This document shows, piece after piece, positions 1 through 7,193 of a DNA stretch of 64,000 bases. The DNA comes from Bog-756 sp963845485 (GTDB taxonomy: Bacteria > Actinomycetota > Acidimicrobiia > Acidimicrobiales > RAAP-2): assembly GCA_963845485.1 (NCBI GenBank), contig CAWJSI010000008.1, positions 1 to 64,000 on the forward strand. The letters are read 5' to 3'. Positions within the stretch are counted from its first letter, which is position 1; every line of letters begins with the position of its first letter. A program made the translations under genes and the position numbers. The notes beneath the pieces are model-generated. The model was not told where the DNA came from and ran no database searches. It saw only the letters and a list, made by a program, of their open reading frames with translations.

Positions 1-1
1 G

Positions 2-796
2 CTGCGGGTGCTCCCGACGGAGCGGCCCGACACCTGGGAGGTCCAGGGAAGAGGTGAGCTCCAGTTGGCCGTCCTGGTCGAGACCATGCGCCGCGAGGGC
101 TTCGAGCTGACCGTGGGCAAACCCCAGGTGGTCACCCGGGAGATCGACGGCAAGCTCCATGAGCCCATGGAGCGGGTGGCCATCGACGTCCCCGACGACT
201 ACCTGGGTGTGGTCACCCAGCTCATGGCCCTGCGTAAGGGGCTGCTCATCGAGATGGTCAACCACGGGACCGGATGGGTGCGCATGGACTACCGCGTCCC
301 GGCCCGCGGGCTCGTGGGATTCCGGACCGAGTTCATGACCGAGACCCGGGGCACGGGCATGCTCCACCACGTCTTCGACGGCTGGGAGCCCTGGCACGGT
401 GAGCTGAAGACCAAACGCAACGGCTCGATGGTGGCCGACCGGCGGGGCATGACCACCGGCTACACCCTGATGAGCCTGCAGGAGCGGGGCATCCTCCTGG
501 TCGGTCCGGGCACCGAGGTGTACGAGGGCATGGTGGTCGGGGAGAACGCCCGGGACGAGGAGATGGACGTCAACCCCACCAAGGAGAAGAAGCAGACCAA
601 CATCCGCTCCGCCTCCGCTGACGAGGCCATCCGGCTCACGCCACCGCTCCTCCTCTCGCTCGAGCAGGCCCTCGAGTTCATCTCCGACGACGAGTGCGTG
701 GAGGTCACGCCGGAGTCGGTTCGCCTGCGCAAGGTGATCCTCGACGGTGCCACCCGTGGCCGGCAGCGCAGCCGGGCCCGCAAATCAGGAGCCTGA
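2..796 (+). CDS. typA: Ribosome-associated GTPase TypA/BipA, C-terminal part (gene runs off the left edge)
   Basis: This is the last 264 or so residues of a protein that is normally about 610 long; the GTPase domain lies outside the window. TypA/BipA is an EF-G-like translational GTPase that binds the 70S ribosome and helps 50S maturation and stress or cold growth. What is seen is the EF-G domain III region with GRGELQLAVLVETMRREGFE, then the domain V and BipA-specific C-terminal region with MTTGYTLMSLQERG and a late DDECVEVTPESVRLRK stretch, all typical of BipA and not of EF-G or LepA. The frame is open from base 2, so no start codon is claimed. The reading frame ends in a TGA followed by a small hairpin at 807-824. 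Recognition is secure; only the missing N-terminus limits the entry. Confidence 0.93.
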   Translation: MRVLPTERPDTWEVQGRGELQLAVLVETMRREGFELTVGKPQVVTREIDGKLHEPMERVAIDVPDDYLGVVTQLMALRKGLLIEMVNHGTGWVRMDYRVPARGLVGFRTEFMTETRGTGMLHHVFDGWEPWHGELKTKRNGSMVADRRGMTTGYTLMSLQERGILLVGPGTEVYEGMVVGENARDEEMDVNPTKEKKQTNIRSASADEAIRLTPPLLLSLEQALEFISDDECVEVTPESVRLRKVILDGATRGRQRSRARKSGA

Positions 797-806
797 CCCC
801 CCGCCT

Positions 807-824
807 TCTCGGACCCTCCCGAGA
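807..824 (+). terminator. Small hairpin after typA
   Basis: TCTCGG and CCGAGA form a 6-bp stem around a 6-nt loop, 11 nt after the typA stop. There is no U-tract, so termination is an inference. It could also serve the tRNA gene converging from the other strand. Confidence 0.35.
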
Positions 825-901
825 CCAGTCCGGCCTCACAGTCCCGAGGCGGGAGGTGGAACTGGCTCCGGGCCCGAAGCACAGCGTCGTCGGGCCGGGT
901 G

Positions 902-974
902 CTCCGAGGGGAGGGCTCGAACCTCCAACATCTGGCTCCAAAGGCCAGCGTTCTGCCAATTGAACTACCTCGGA
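902..974 (-). tRNA. tRNA-Gln (anticodon TTG)
   Basis: Read on the minus strand this folds as a complete cloverleaf. The acceptor stem is TCCGAGG with CCTCGGA, the D-arm region follows, and the anticodon stem CTGGC/GCCAG encloses the loop CTTTGGA, which places TTG at positions 34-36 and reads glutamine CAA. The T arm is GGAGG with the loop TTCGAGC and CCTCC. The discriminator base is G and the CCA end is not encoded, as is common in actinobacteria. It lies convergent to typA. Confidence 0.95.
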
Positions 975-1010
975 ATGGCGTCGCCAACCCCACCAGGACG
1001 ACCGCCCCAG

Positions 1011-1075
1011 GGTACTCCCGGGGGTGGGTGCCCCAGTGCCCACGGCAATGGGTGGGCCCGCCCCGGTACTCCCGG
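1011..1075. repeat. Short direct repeat between the tRNA gene and the response regulator
   Basis: The 11-mer GGTACTCCCGG occurs at 1011-1021 and again at 1065-1075 in the otherwise featureless 975-1133 spacer. The function is unknown; it may be chance or a regulator site for the two-component operon that follows. Confidence 0.3.
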
Positions 1076-1133
1076 TTCCCGAGCGCAGAACGGTATCGGG
1101 CCTGCGTGCCACGGCATCCGAGTACGACCCCGA

Positions 1134-1139
1134 TAGGCT
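1134..1139 (+). promoter_or_regulatory. Candidate -10 box (TAGGCT) for the two-component operon
   Basis: TAGGCT lies 9 nt before the ATG at 1149 with no Shine-Dalgarno sequence between them. This is the spacing expected of a leaderless transcript and recurs at many genes in this window. Confidence 0.45.
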
Positions 1140-1148
1140 CCGGCCCCG

Positions 1149-1820
1149 ATGAGAGTCCTCGTCGTCGATGACGATCCCGCGGTCAGTGGAGCCCTCAACC
1201 GGGCGCTGCGGCTGGAGGGCTACGAGGTCTCCCTCGCCCCCGACGGTCCCCAGGCCCTCGAAGAGCTGGCCATCCGGCCGCCCGACGCCCTGATCCTCGA
1301 CATCGGGCTTCCCACCATCGACGGGCTGGACGTGTGCCGCCGGATCCGGGCCGCCGGAGACGACACACCGGTGCTCATGTTGACCGCTCGGGACGCCATC
1401 AACGACCGGGTGCAGGGACTCGACGCCGGAGCCGACGACTATCTGGTCAAACCCTTCGCGCTGGCCGAACTGCTGGCCCGGCTGCGTGCCCTTCTGCGTC
1501 GACGGCCCGACGACGCCGACGAGGAGCTCCGCTTCGCCGACCTCCATCTCGACCCGGTGACCCGAGAGGCCTACCGGGGCGATCGCCCCTTCACCCTCAC
1601 CCGCATCGAGTTCGACCTGCTCGAGCTGCTGTTGCGCCATCCGCGCCAGGTACTGACCCGCGAGCTGATCCTCGACCGGGTGTGGGGCTACACCTTCGAC
1701 TCGGGGACCAACTCCCTGGCCGTCTACGTCGGCTATCTGCGTCGCAAGACCGAGGCCGACGGTGAGCCGCGCCTCATCCACACCGCCCGCGGCGTGGGCT
1801 ACGTACTGCGCGAGCCCTGA
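1149..1820 (+). CDS. OmpR/PhoB-family response regulator
   Basis: This 223-residue protein is the cytoplasmic DNA-binding half of a two-component system. The receiver domain (about 1-115) starts MRVLVVDDDPAVSGAL and carries the acidic pocket, the phospho-acceptor aspartate at residue 51 (LILDIGLPTIDG), the switch threonine in MLTARDA and the conserved lysine in YLVKPFA. The winged-helix Trans_reg_C domain (about 125-220) contains FTLTRIEFDLLELLLRHP and the end RGVGYVLREP. Length and both domains are standard for the family. It is followed after 29 nt by its histidine kinase. Similarity in style to the MprA/TcrX group is noted, but the regulon cannot be predicted from sequence. Confidence 0.93.
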   Translation: MRVLVVDDDPAVSGALNRALRLEGYEVSLAPDGPQALEELAIRPPDALILDIGLPTIDGLDVCRRIRAAGDDTPVLMLTARDAINDRVQGLDAGADDYLVKPFALAELLARLRALLRRRPDDADEELRFADLHLDPVTREAYRGDRPFTLTRIEFDLLELLLRHPRQVLTRELILDRVWGYTFDSGTNSLAVYVGYLRRKTEADGEPRLIHTARGVGYVLREP

Positions 1821-1849
1821 ACCGTGACCACGGGTTCGGACGGACGACC

Positions 1850-3244
1850 GTGACGTTCCGGGGACGATTGGTGCTGGCCACCACGGCCGCCGTCCTGGTC
1901 GTGGTCATCCTCGGTTCGATCGCCACGTACCTCGTCGCCTACAACTCCCTGGTCGGCTCGGTCGACGTCAACCTGGCCGCCCTGGCCCGCCAGTACGTGA
2001 CCAGCCAGGAGCTGCTGCCCATCGTCAACACCTGCGGCACGGCCAACGGCCAGTGCATCCAGGTGGTCGACCAGAACGGCAAGACCCTCCTCCCCGACGG
2101 TCCCGCCGTGCTCCCCATCACCCCGGCCGTGAAGTCGGTGGCCGGTAGCGGCGGGGCGGCCCACAACATCTACTTCTCCACCACCGTCGGCAGTGAGGAC
2201 ACCCGCGAGGTGGTGGCCGCCCTCCCACCGGGCTTCCAGTATCGGGGCGGGGAGGGACCCGTGGGGCTGACGGCCGGCGGTGCCCTCCAGATCACCACCC
2301 CCCTCACCGGGGTCAACCAGGAACTCCGCCATCTGGCCCTCGCCCTGTGGATCATCGTCATCGGGGGCGTGGCCATCGCGGTGATCCTCGGGCTGGCCGT
2401 CGGGCGCACGGCCCTTCGGCCCCTCAACAATCTGACCGACACCGTCGAAGAGCTGGCCGAGACGACCGACATGTCCAAGCGGTTGGACCCCGGAGGGCCC
2501 GACGAGCTCGGTCGCCTGCGACGGGCCTTCAACCGTCTGCTCGAAGCGCTCGACACCTCCCGGGAGAGCCAACGCCAGCTGGTCCTCGACGCCTCCCACG
2601 AGATGCGCACCCCACTCACCAGCCTGCGGACCAACATGGAGGTGGCCCGGCGCCTCGAAGAGTTGGACCCGGCCGACCGCGAGGTGCTGATCAGCGACGT
2701 GGTCACCCAGATGGACGAGCTCGCCGCCCTCGTCGGGGACATGGCCGAACTGGCCCGGGGGGCCCAGCCCGAGGTCACCCGGGCGCCCATCCGGCTCGAC
2801 CTCATCGTCCTCGAGGCCGTGGACGTCGCCACCACCCACGGCCGCAGCCGCGGGGTCGTGTTCGACGCCCGGGTCGCCCCCACCTGGGTCTCGGGATCGT
2901 CGGCCCGGATCGAGCGGGCCGTGGACAACCTGCTCGACAACGCCCTCAAGTGGAGCCCGGACGACGGGGTGATCGAGGTGGCCTGCTCCCAGGGGACCCT
3001 GATCGTTCGGGACCACGGTCCCGGGGTCGACGCCAGCGACGTGGACCACATCTTCGACCGCTTCTACCGGGCTCCGGGGGCCCGGGGTCGGCCGGGGTCG
3101 GGTCTCGGCCTCGCCATCGTGGCCCAGGTGGCGAGGGACGAGGGCGGGAGCGTCAACGTCTACCAGGCCGAGGACGGTGGGGCGGTCTTCCGCTTCAGCC
3201 TGCCCGAGGTTCCCCCGCCCGACGATGACGGGGACGAGGAGTGA
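1850..3244 (+). CDS. Membrane sensor histidine kinase, partner of the preceding regulator
   Basis: This 464-residue kinase starts at a GTG 29 nt after the regulator. A first membrane helix (about 8-30) is followed by an extracytoplasmic sensor loop of roughly 130 residues, a second helix (about 163-186, rich in I, V, G and A), a HAMP linker, and a HisKA domain with the phospho-acceptor histidine near residue 250 in DASHEMRTPLTSL. The HATPase_c domain shows the N box (RAVDNLLDNALKWS), the G1 box (VRDHGPGV), the F box (IFDRFYRA) and the G2 box (GSGLGLAIV). All catalytic boxes are intact, so it should autophosphorylate and transfer to D51 of its partner. The sensor loop has two cysteines in NTCGTANGQC that could form a disulfide. 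The signal is unknown. Confidence 0.93.
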   Translation: MTFRGRLVLATTAAVLVVVILGSIATYLVAYNSLVGSVDVNLAALARQYVTSQELLPIVNTCGTANGQCIQVVDQNGKTLLPDGPAVLPITPAVKSVAGSGGAAHNIYFSTTVGSEDTREVVAALPPGFQYRGGEGPVGLTAGGALQITTPLTGVNQELRHLALALWIIVIGGVAIAVILGLAVGRTALRPLNNLTDTVEELAETTDMSKRLDPGGPDELGRLRRAFNRLLEALDTSRESQRQLVLDASHEMRTPLTSLRTNMEVARRLEELDPADREVLISDVVTQMDELAALVGDMAELARGAQPEVTRAPIRLDLIVLEAVDVATTHGRSRGVVFDARVAPTWVSGSSARIERAVDNLLDNALKWSPDDGVIEVACSQGTLIVRDHGPGVDASDVDHIFDRFYRAPGARGRPGSGLGLAIVAQVARDEGGSVNVYQAEDGGAVFRFSLPEVPPPDDDGDEE

Positions 3245-3333
3245 CGAGGACCCGACGGCCCTGATGCCGCGCCCGATGGCGGACGGGTCCGATATGGCGT
3301 GAAATGCCCTGGTCGACTAGGGTGCCGAGCGAC

Positions 3334-3435
3334 ATGGGATCACTGATCAAAAAGCGCCGTAAGCGCATGCGTAAGAAGAAGCACAAGAAGATGCTGAAGG
3401 CCACCCGTTGGCAGCGGCGGGCGGCGGGCAAGTAA
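3334..3435 (+). CDS. Small ribosomal protein bS22 (AURKAIP1/COX24 domain), 33 residues
   Basis: This very short, extremely basic protein begins MGSLIKKRRKRMRKKKHKKM and ends RWQRRAAGK. From memory it matches the mycobacterial 30S subunit protein bS22, which has the same length, the MGSxIKKRRKRM start and the KKKHxKxL core of the AURKAIP1/COX24 family. The protein would be bound to 16S rRNA in the 30S subunit. The ATG at 3334 is the only sensible start; it lies in an independent position after the kinase gene and a 7-bp hairpin follows it. It is easily missed by gene callers. The identity is by motif and length, not by search. Confidence 0.88.
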   Translation: MGSLIKKRRKRMRKKKHKKMLKATRWQRRAAGK

Positions 3436-3453
3436 GCCCGAGTCCCCCCGACG

Positions 3454-3471
3454 GGCCCGTGTGAACGGGTC
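3454..3471. terminator. Hairpin between convergent bS22 and ispE
   Basis: GGCCCGT and ACGGGTC pair over 7 bp (one G-T) with the loop GTGA. It sits between the two converging genes and could stop transcription from either side. No U-tract is present. Confidence 0.4.
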
Positions 3472-3524
3472 GGTCACCTACCACGCTCCTCCAACTCTGC
3501 CCCCGTGCTGGGCCGCGCCCGCGC

Positions 3525-4361
3525 CTAGATGACGGGCTCGCCCGGCACGGTCCGCACCGGGACCACGACGGCCACCTCGGAACCGAAGCGGATCGCCGAG
3601 CGGTCGGCCAGCCCGAGCTCGTCGGGCGTCCCCTCGACGAACCAGGTCGAGCCGCTGCCGGCCAGCCAGGGACGCCGGCCCAGCAACTCGGCCAGATGGT
3701 CTCGCCAGGCGGCCAGCCGCGGCTCGACGGCCACGGCGGCACCCTCGAGGTCGTTGACCCCCGCCGGCGCCGGACCATCAGAGGAGGCGCCAGTGGCCGA
3801 TCCGGTCGGGTGCAGCCGGTCCCAGGCCGCGTAGACCTCGGCGGTGTCCATCCCGAAGGGGAGCAGGAACAGGGTGAACCCGCGGTCCTCGAAGGGCAGT
3901 GCGGTGACATCCTCACCCACCCCCCGCACGAGGGCGCGCCCGCCGAGTAGGCAGAACGGAACGTCAGAGCCGAGGCCGGCGGCCACGGCCAGGTCGGTAC
4001 AGCCCGACCAGCGCAGCACGGCGGCGGCGTCGGCCGAGCCCCCACCGAGCCCGGCGCCCGGGGGAATGTGCTTGGTCAACCGCACCGAGGCGGTGCGGTC
4101 GACGGCCCGGAGGGCCCGGATGACGAGGTTGTCGGGCCCGGCACTGATCCCAGCTGCCCGCCCGGCACCCGGCGGGGCCACCGGGTCGAACTCGGCGTCG
4201 ATGGTGAGCCCGTCGCCGGTTCCGACCACCAGCCGGTCGGCCAGGTCCACGGTGACCATCTCGGACTCGAGCAGGTGGAATCCGTCGGGCCGCCTCCCGG
4301 TCACCCGGAGCGAGACGGTCAGTTTGGCCGCGGCGACGAGGGAGACTGACCCGGTGGTCAC
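3525..4361 (-). CDS. ispE: 4-diphosphocytidyl-2-C-methyl-D-erythritol kinase
   Basis: IspE phosphorylates CDP-methylerythritol in the non-mevalonate isoprenoid pathway. The 278-residue protein shows the GHMP kinase features: an N-terminal AAAKLTVSLRVTGRRPDGFH segment (substrate-binding lysine and the DGFH motif) and the ATP-binding glycine-rich loop PPGAGLGGGSADAAA near residues 102-116. Its length is slightly below the usual 280-310. The gene starts inside the end of rsmA with an ATGA overlap, the standard actinobacterial rsmA-ispE arrangement, so the two are co-translated. The segment between about 165 and 220 is rich in alanine, glycine and proline but the frame is open throughout. Confidence 0.93.
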   Translation of the reverse strand: MTTGSVSLVAAAKLTVSLRVTGRRPDGFHLLESEMVTVDLADRLVVGTGDGLTIDAEFDPVAPPGAGRAAGISAGPDNLVIRALRAVDRTASVRLTKHIPPGAGLGGGSADAAAVLRWSGCTDLAVAAGLGSDVPFCLLGGRALVRGVGEDVTALPFEDRGFTLFLLPFGMDTAEVYAAWDRLHPTGSATGASSDGPAPAGVNDLEGAAVAVEPRLAAWRDHLAELLGRRPWLAGSGSTWFVEGTPDELGLADRSAIRFGSEVAVVVPVRTVPGEPVI

Positions 4362-5299
4362 CGGCTGACCCCGGGAGACGCCGGTCCCGGCTCCGGTTCG
4401 ACCGGAGCGACCTCGGCCACAGCCGGATGGGCACCACTCCCGGGATGGGGGTCACGGCCCTCAGGCCGCCACCCGGCCAGGCGCTCCCAGTCGTCGAGGG
4501 CCAGCTCCTCGGCCCGGGCCGTCGGCGGGATCCCGGCGGACTCGAAGGCCTCGGGTCGGACCAGGTCCTCGAGGGAGCGACGGAGCATCTTGCGCCGGTG
4601 GGCGAACCCGCCCCGCACCACGGCGAACAGCCGGTCGTAGGCGGGATCGCCCGGTCCCGCCCGGGGTGGGCGCCGGTCCAGGCGGACGAGGACCGACTCC
4701 ACATTCGGCCGGGGGATGAACACCGAGGCCGAGACCCGGCCCACCACCTTGGCCGTGGCCCAGTAGGCCACCTTCACCGACACCGCCCCGTAGGCCTCGT
4801 CCCCGGCCGCGGCGGCCAGCCGCTCCCCCACCTCGCGCTGGACCATGACGAGGAGCGAGGCGACCTGGGGTGCCTCCTCGAGGACCCGGATGACCAGGGG
4901 CACGGCCACGTTGTACGGAAGATTGGCCACCAGGGTCCACGGGCCGTCCGTGGGTGAGCCGTCCGGGGCGGTCGAGAGTAGCTCGGTCCAGTCGAGGACG
5001 AGGGCGTCGGCCTCGACCACCCGCACGCCGTGGGGCTCGACCTGGGCCCGGAGGACCGGGAGCACATGGCGGTCGATCTCCACCGCGGTGACCTCGGCGC
5101 CGCCCTCCACCAAGGCCAGGGTGAGCGATCCCAGTCCGGCGCCGATCTCGACCACCGGTCGGCCAGGGGTGATCCCGGCCAGCCGGACGATCCGCCGCAC
5201 CGTGTTTCCGTCGGCCACAAAGTTCTGGCCCAGCGCCCGACTGGGCCGCAGGTCGTTGGCCAGGAGCAGTTCATGGATCTCCGCTCGCCCGTGGGTCAC
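4358..5299 (-). CDS. rsmA: 16S rRNA dimethyladenosine transferase RsmA (KsgA)
   Basis: RsmA dimethylates the two adjacent adenosines in helix 45 of 16S rRNA during 30S maturation. The 313-residue protein has the family start (RPSRALGQNFVADGNTVRRI), the SAM-binding motif VVEIGAGLGSLTLAL, the acidic motif VEID, and the catalytic NLPYNVAVPL near residue 130. FIPRPNVESVLVRL in the second half is also typical. A proline- and glutamate-rich tail of about 35 residues after WRPEGRD is longer than usual. The start is a plain ATG, and the end overlaps ispE by four bases. Upstream on the same strand is the RlpA-like gene, after 90 nt. Confidence 0.94.
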   Translation of the reverse strand: MTHGRAEIHELLLANDLRPSRALGQNFVADGNTVRRIVRLAGITPGRPVVEIGAGLGSLTLALVEGGAEVTAVEIDRHVLPVLRAQVEPHGVRVVEADALVLDWTELLSTAPDGSPTDGPWTLVANLPYNVAVPLVIRVLEEAPQVASLLVMVQREVGERLAAAAGDEAYGAVSVKVAYWATAKVVGRVSASVFIPRPNVESVLVRLDRRPPRAGPGDPAYDRLFAVVRGGFAHRRKMLRRSLEDLVRPEAFESAGIPPTARAEELALDDWERLAGWRPEGRDPHPGSGAHPAVAEVAPVEPEPGPASPGVSR

Positions 5300-5389
5300 C
5301 GGCTCAGTGTGCCACCTTCCCGTGGGGGCTCCTCCATCGTCGGGACCGTGGAGCCCGGTCCCGCCGCTGGACGGCGTGGGCCTAGGTGG

Positions 5390-6028
5390 TCACCAGCTCA
5401 GCTGGGCGTCGATGACCCCCTGGGACAGCGGGGCCAGCTCGGCGAAGGTGGCCGTGGCCAGATCGATCGACCGGGCCGTGTCGGCCTCCCGGTCGTTGAC
5501 CAGGCAGGTCACCGAGGCGCCGTTGGCCGGATTGGTGACCCGGACGACCGTGCCGAAGGGCAGATACGGGCTGGCACAGGTGCCGGCGGGGTGGGCGTAG
5601 TAGGTCACCTGCCCGTAGTGGGCCGAACCGGTGGCCGCCACCGGGGGCGTCGTGGTGGTGGTGGTCGGTGGCTCGGTGGTGGTCGTGGGAGCGGCCACCG
5701 ACCGCTCGGCCACGTCGTTGGCGGCCAGCGAGGCCGCCGGAGCGGTGGTGGTCGTGGTGGCGGGCGCCACCGTGGCGGGCGGGCCCGCCGGCGCCACGGG
5801 CGCCGAGGCGGTCACCGCAGGCGCCGACCCCGACGGCTTGTTCTGGGAGGCGAGCTCCCAGGACGGCGCGTCGGACCGGCCCGACGATGCGGCCAGCGTG
5901 CCCGACCCGGTGCCGGCACGGTGAGGCGGAGGGGCTGCCCCCGAGTCACCGTGCAGAAGCACGAGTGGCACGATCAGCAATGCTCCACACAGGAGAAGGG
6001 CGGCCCCGGGCCGTCCTCCTCGTTCCAT
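5390..6028 (-). CDS. Exported RlpA-like double-psi beta-barrel protein in the rpfB position
   Basis: The ATG at 6028 is chosen because GAGGA lies about 10 nt before it and a signal or anchor helix follows at once (GAALLLCGALLIVPLVLL); a longer frame begins at 6220 but its extra 64 residues look non-coding. Residues 30-135 are a low-complexity Ala/Pro/Thr/Ser linker with repeated TTTTT runs, typical of wall-spanning stalks. Residues 137-212 are a DPBB domain with GQVTYYA, LPFGTVVRVTN, NGASV, a NDR motif with D179, and SIDLA; two cysteines near 151 and 175 may pair. RlpA-type domains bind or cleave denuded peptidoglycan glycan strands. The gene occupies the slot between tatD and rsmA that in many actinobacteria holds rpfB, so a wall-remodelling role is likely. 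Enzyme activity is not proven. Confidence 0.8.
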   Translation of the reverse strand: MERGGRPGAALLLCGALLIVPLVLLHGDSGAAPPPHRAGTGSGTLAASSGRSDAPSWELASQNKPSGSAPAVTASAPVAPAGPPATVAPATTTTTAPAASLAANDVAERSVAAPTTTTEPPTTTTTTPPVAATGSAHYGQVTYYAHPAGTCASPYLPFGTVVRVTNPANGASVTCLVNDREADTARSIDLATATFAELAPLSQGVIDAQLSW

Positions 6029-6309
6029 TCTCGTCCTCAGGACTCCACTCTCCTTATGGGACCGCGTTGTGCTCCACCTTCGGGACCGGGCCCTCGGGTG
6101 CAGATCCATCCCCGCCGGGATGGTTGGGGCCGACTCCTCCAGCCGACCCTCGCAATGCGTCCGACAAGCGCACTGAGCACGAAAAGCAAAACGACCGCTG
6201 TAACGGCGGCCGCGACGCAAAGGTTAGACAGGCCGGGGGCCGAGAATCAAACCGGGAGGGGTGGCCTCCAGGCCGCCGGGGACCACCGGGCGGCCCGGAT
6301 CAGCGCGGC
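6029..6309 (-). other. Leader region between tatD and the RlpA-like gene
   Basis: About 280 bases without a convincing gene. The minus strand contains GC-rich inverted repeats and a T-rich patch near 6188-6196, then the Shine-Dalgarno site of the RlpA-like gene. Actinobacterial wall-hydrolase genes are sometimes controlled here by a c-di-AMP (ydaO) riboswitch; I looked for its conserved core and did not find it, so no riboswitch is called. Confidence 0.3.
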
Positions 6310-7182
6310 TCAGAGGGCGAAGGCGGCCCGGGCGTTGGCCGTCGAAGCCTCCGCCACCTCGAGGGTCCGCACTCCTTTGACCAGGGCAATTGCCGCCCCG
6401 ACCAGGGGAACCCTCGAGGGTTCGTTGAGGGTTCCGCGATGGGGTACCGGGGTCAGGAACGGGGAGTCGGTCTCGACCAGGAGCCGGTCCCATGGACAGA
6501 GGTCGGCGGCCTGGCGGACGTCGTCGGCGTTCTTGAAGGTGACCACCCCGCTGAAGGACAGCGAGGCCCCGAGATCGAGGGCCCGGCGGGCCTCGGCGGG
6601 TCCCCCGGTGAAGCAGTGGACGATGGTCCGCTCGGGCACTCCGGAGGCGGCCAGGATGTCGAAGGTGTCGTCCCAGGCCTCCCGGGTGTGGATGACCAGC
6701 GCCAGCCCGTGGCGGTGGGCCAGCTCGATCTGGAGGGCGAAGGCCTCTCGCTGGTCGGCCCGGGGTGAGTGGTCGTAGTGGTAGTCGAGTCCGCACTCAC
6801 CGATACCCACCACCACCGGACCCTCGGGACCCACCGGGCCGGACAGTTCGGCGTCCAAGAGGGCGTCCAGGGTGTGGACCCCGTCCTTGGCGTCGTGGGG
6901 GTGGAGGCCCACCGTTGCCCACAGTTCGATGCCCTCGGCCACGGCAGCCGAGCCGGCCTGGCGCAGGGAGCGGGCCAACGCCACCGCCTCGGCCGAGGAG
7001 CCGGCACCGGTCCCGACACAGACCATCCTGGTCACGCCGGCCTCCGAGGCCCGGGCCATGGTGGCGGCCAGCCGGGTGGCGTGGGGGCCGGTGGTGTCGA
7101 TCCGCTCACCCTCGTCGGACTCGGTGAACTCGTCTTGGAGGTGGCAGTGCGAGTCGAACCACTCGATGACGGCGTCGTCCAC
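6310..7182 (-). CDS. tatD: TatD-family metal-dependent hydrolase
   Basis: TatD proteins are TIM-barrel metal-dependent nucleases or hydrolases of the amidohydrolase superfamily. The 290-residue protein has the metal ligands in DSHCHLQD near residue 10, a metal-binding glutamate in IGECGLDYHYD, histidine in ALVIHTREAWDDTF, histidine in IVHCFTGGP, and the late aspartate in LLVETDSPFLTPVPHRG. These are the canonical TatD signatures. The GTG start at 7182 lies 11 nt after the metG stop, so metG-tatD is an operon, matching the conserved actinobacterial order. There is an unusual run of about 35 extra residues after DEFTESDEGER before the first helix, compared with short homologues. Confidence 0.92.
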   Translation of the reverse strand: MDDAVIEWFDSHCHLQDEFTESDEGERIDTTGPHATRLAATMARASEAGVTRMVCVGTGAGSSAEAVALARSLRQAGSAAVAEGIELWATVGLHPHDAKDGVHTLDALLDAELSGPVGPEGPVVVGIGECGLDYHYDHSPRADQREAFALQIELAHRHGLALVIHTREAWDDTFDILAASGVPERTIVHCFTGGPAEARRALDLGASLSFSGVVTFKNADDVRQAADLCPWDRLLVETDSPFLTPVPHRGTLNEPSRVPLVGAAIALVKGVRTLEVAEASTANARAAFAL

Positions 7183-7193
7183 CTCGACCCCGG

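Noticed and set aside
6029..6220. 64-residue N-terminal extension of the RlpA-like protein
   Set aside because: A signal helix and a Shine-Dalgarno site point to the ATG at 6028; the extra residues look like translated leader.
6029..6230. c-di-AMP (ydaO) riboswitch before the RlpA-like gene
   Set aside because: The conserved GGGGUGAA-type core and pseudoknot partner were not found.
5030..6778. Long open frame on the plus strand across rsmA, the RlpA-like gene and tatD
   Set aside because: Low-complexity Arg/Gly composition, antisense to three recognised genes.
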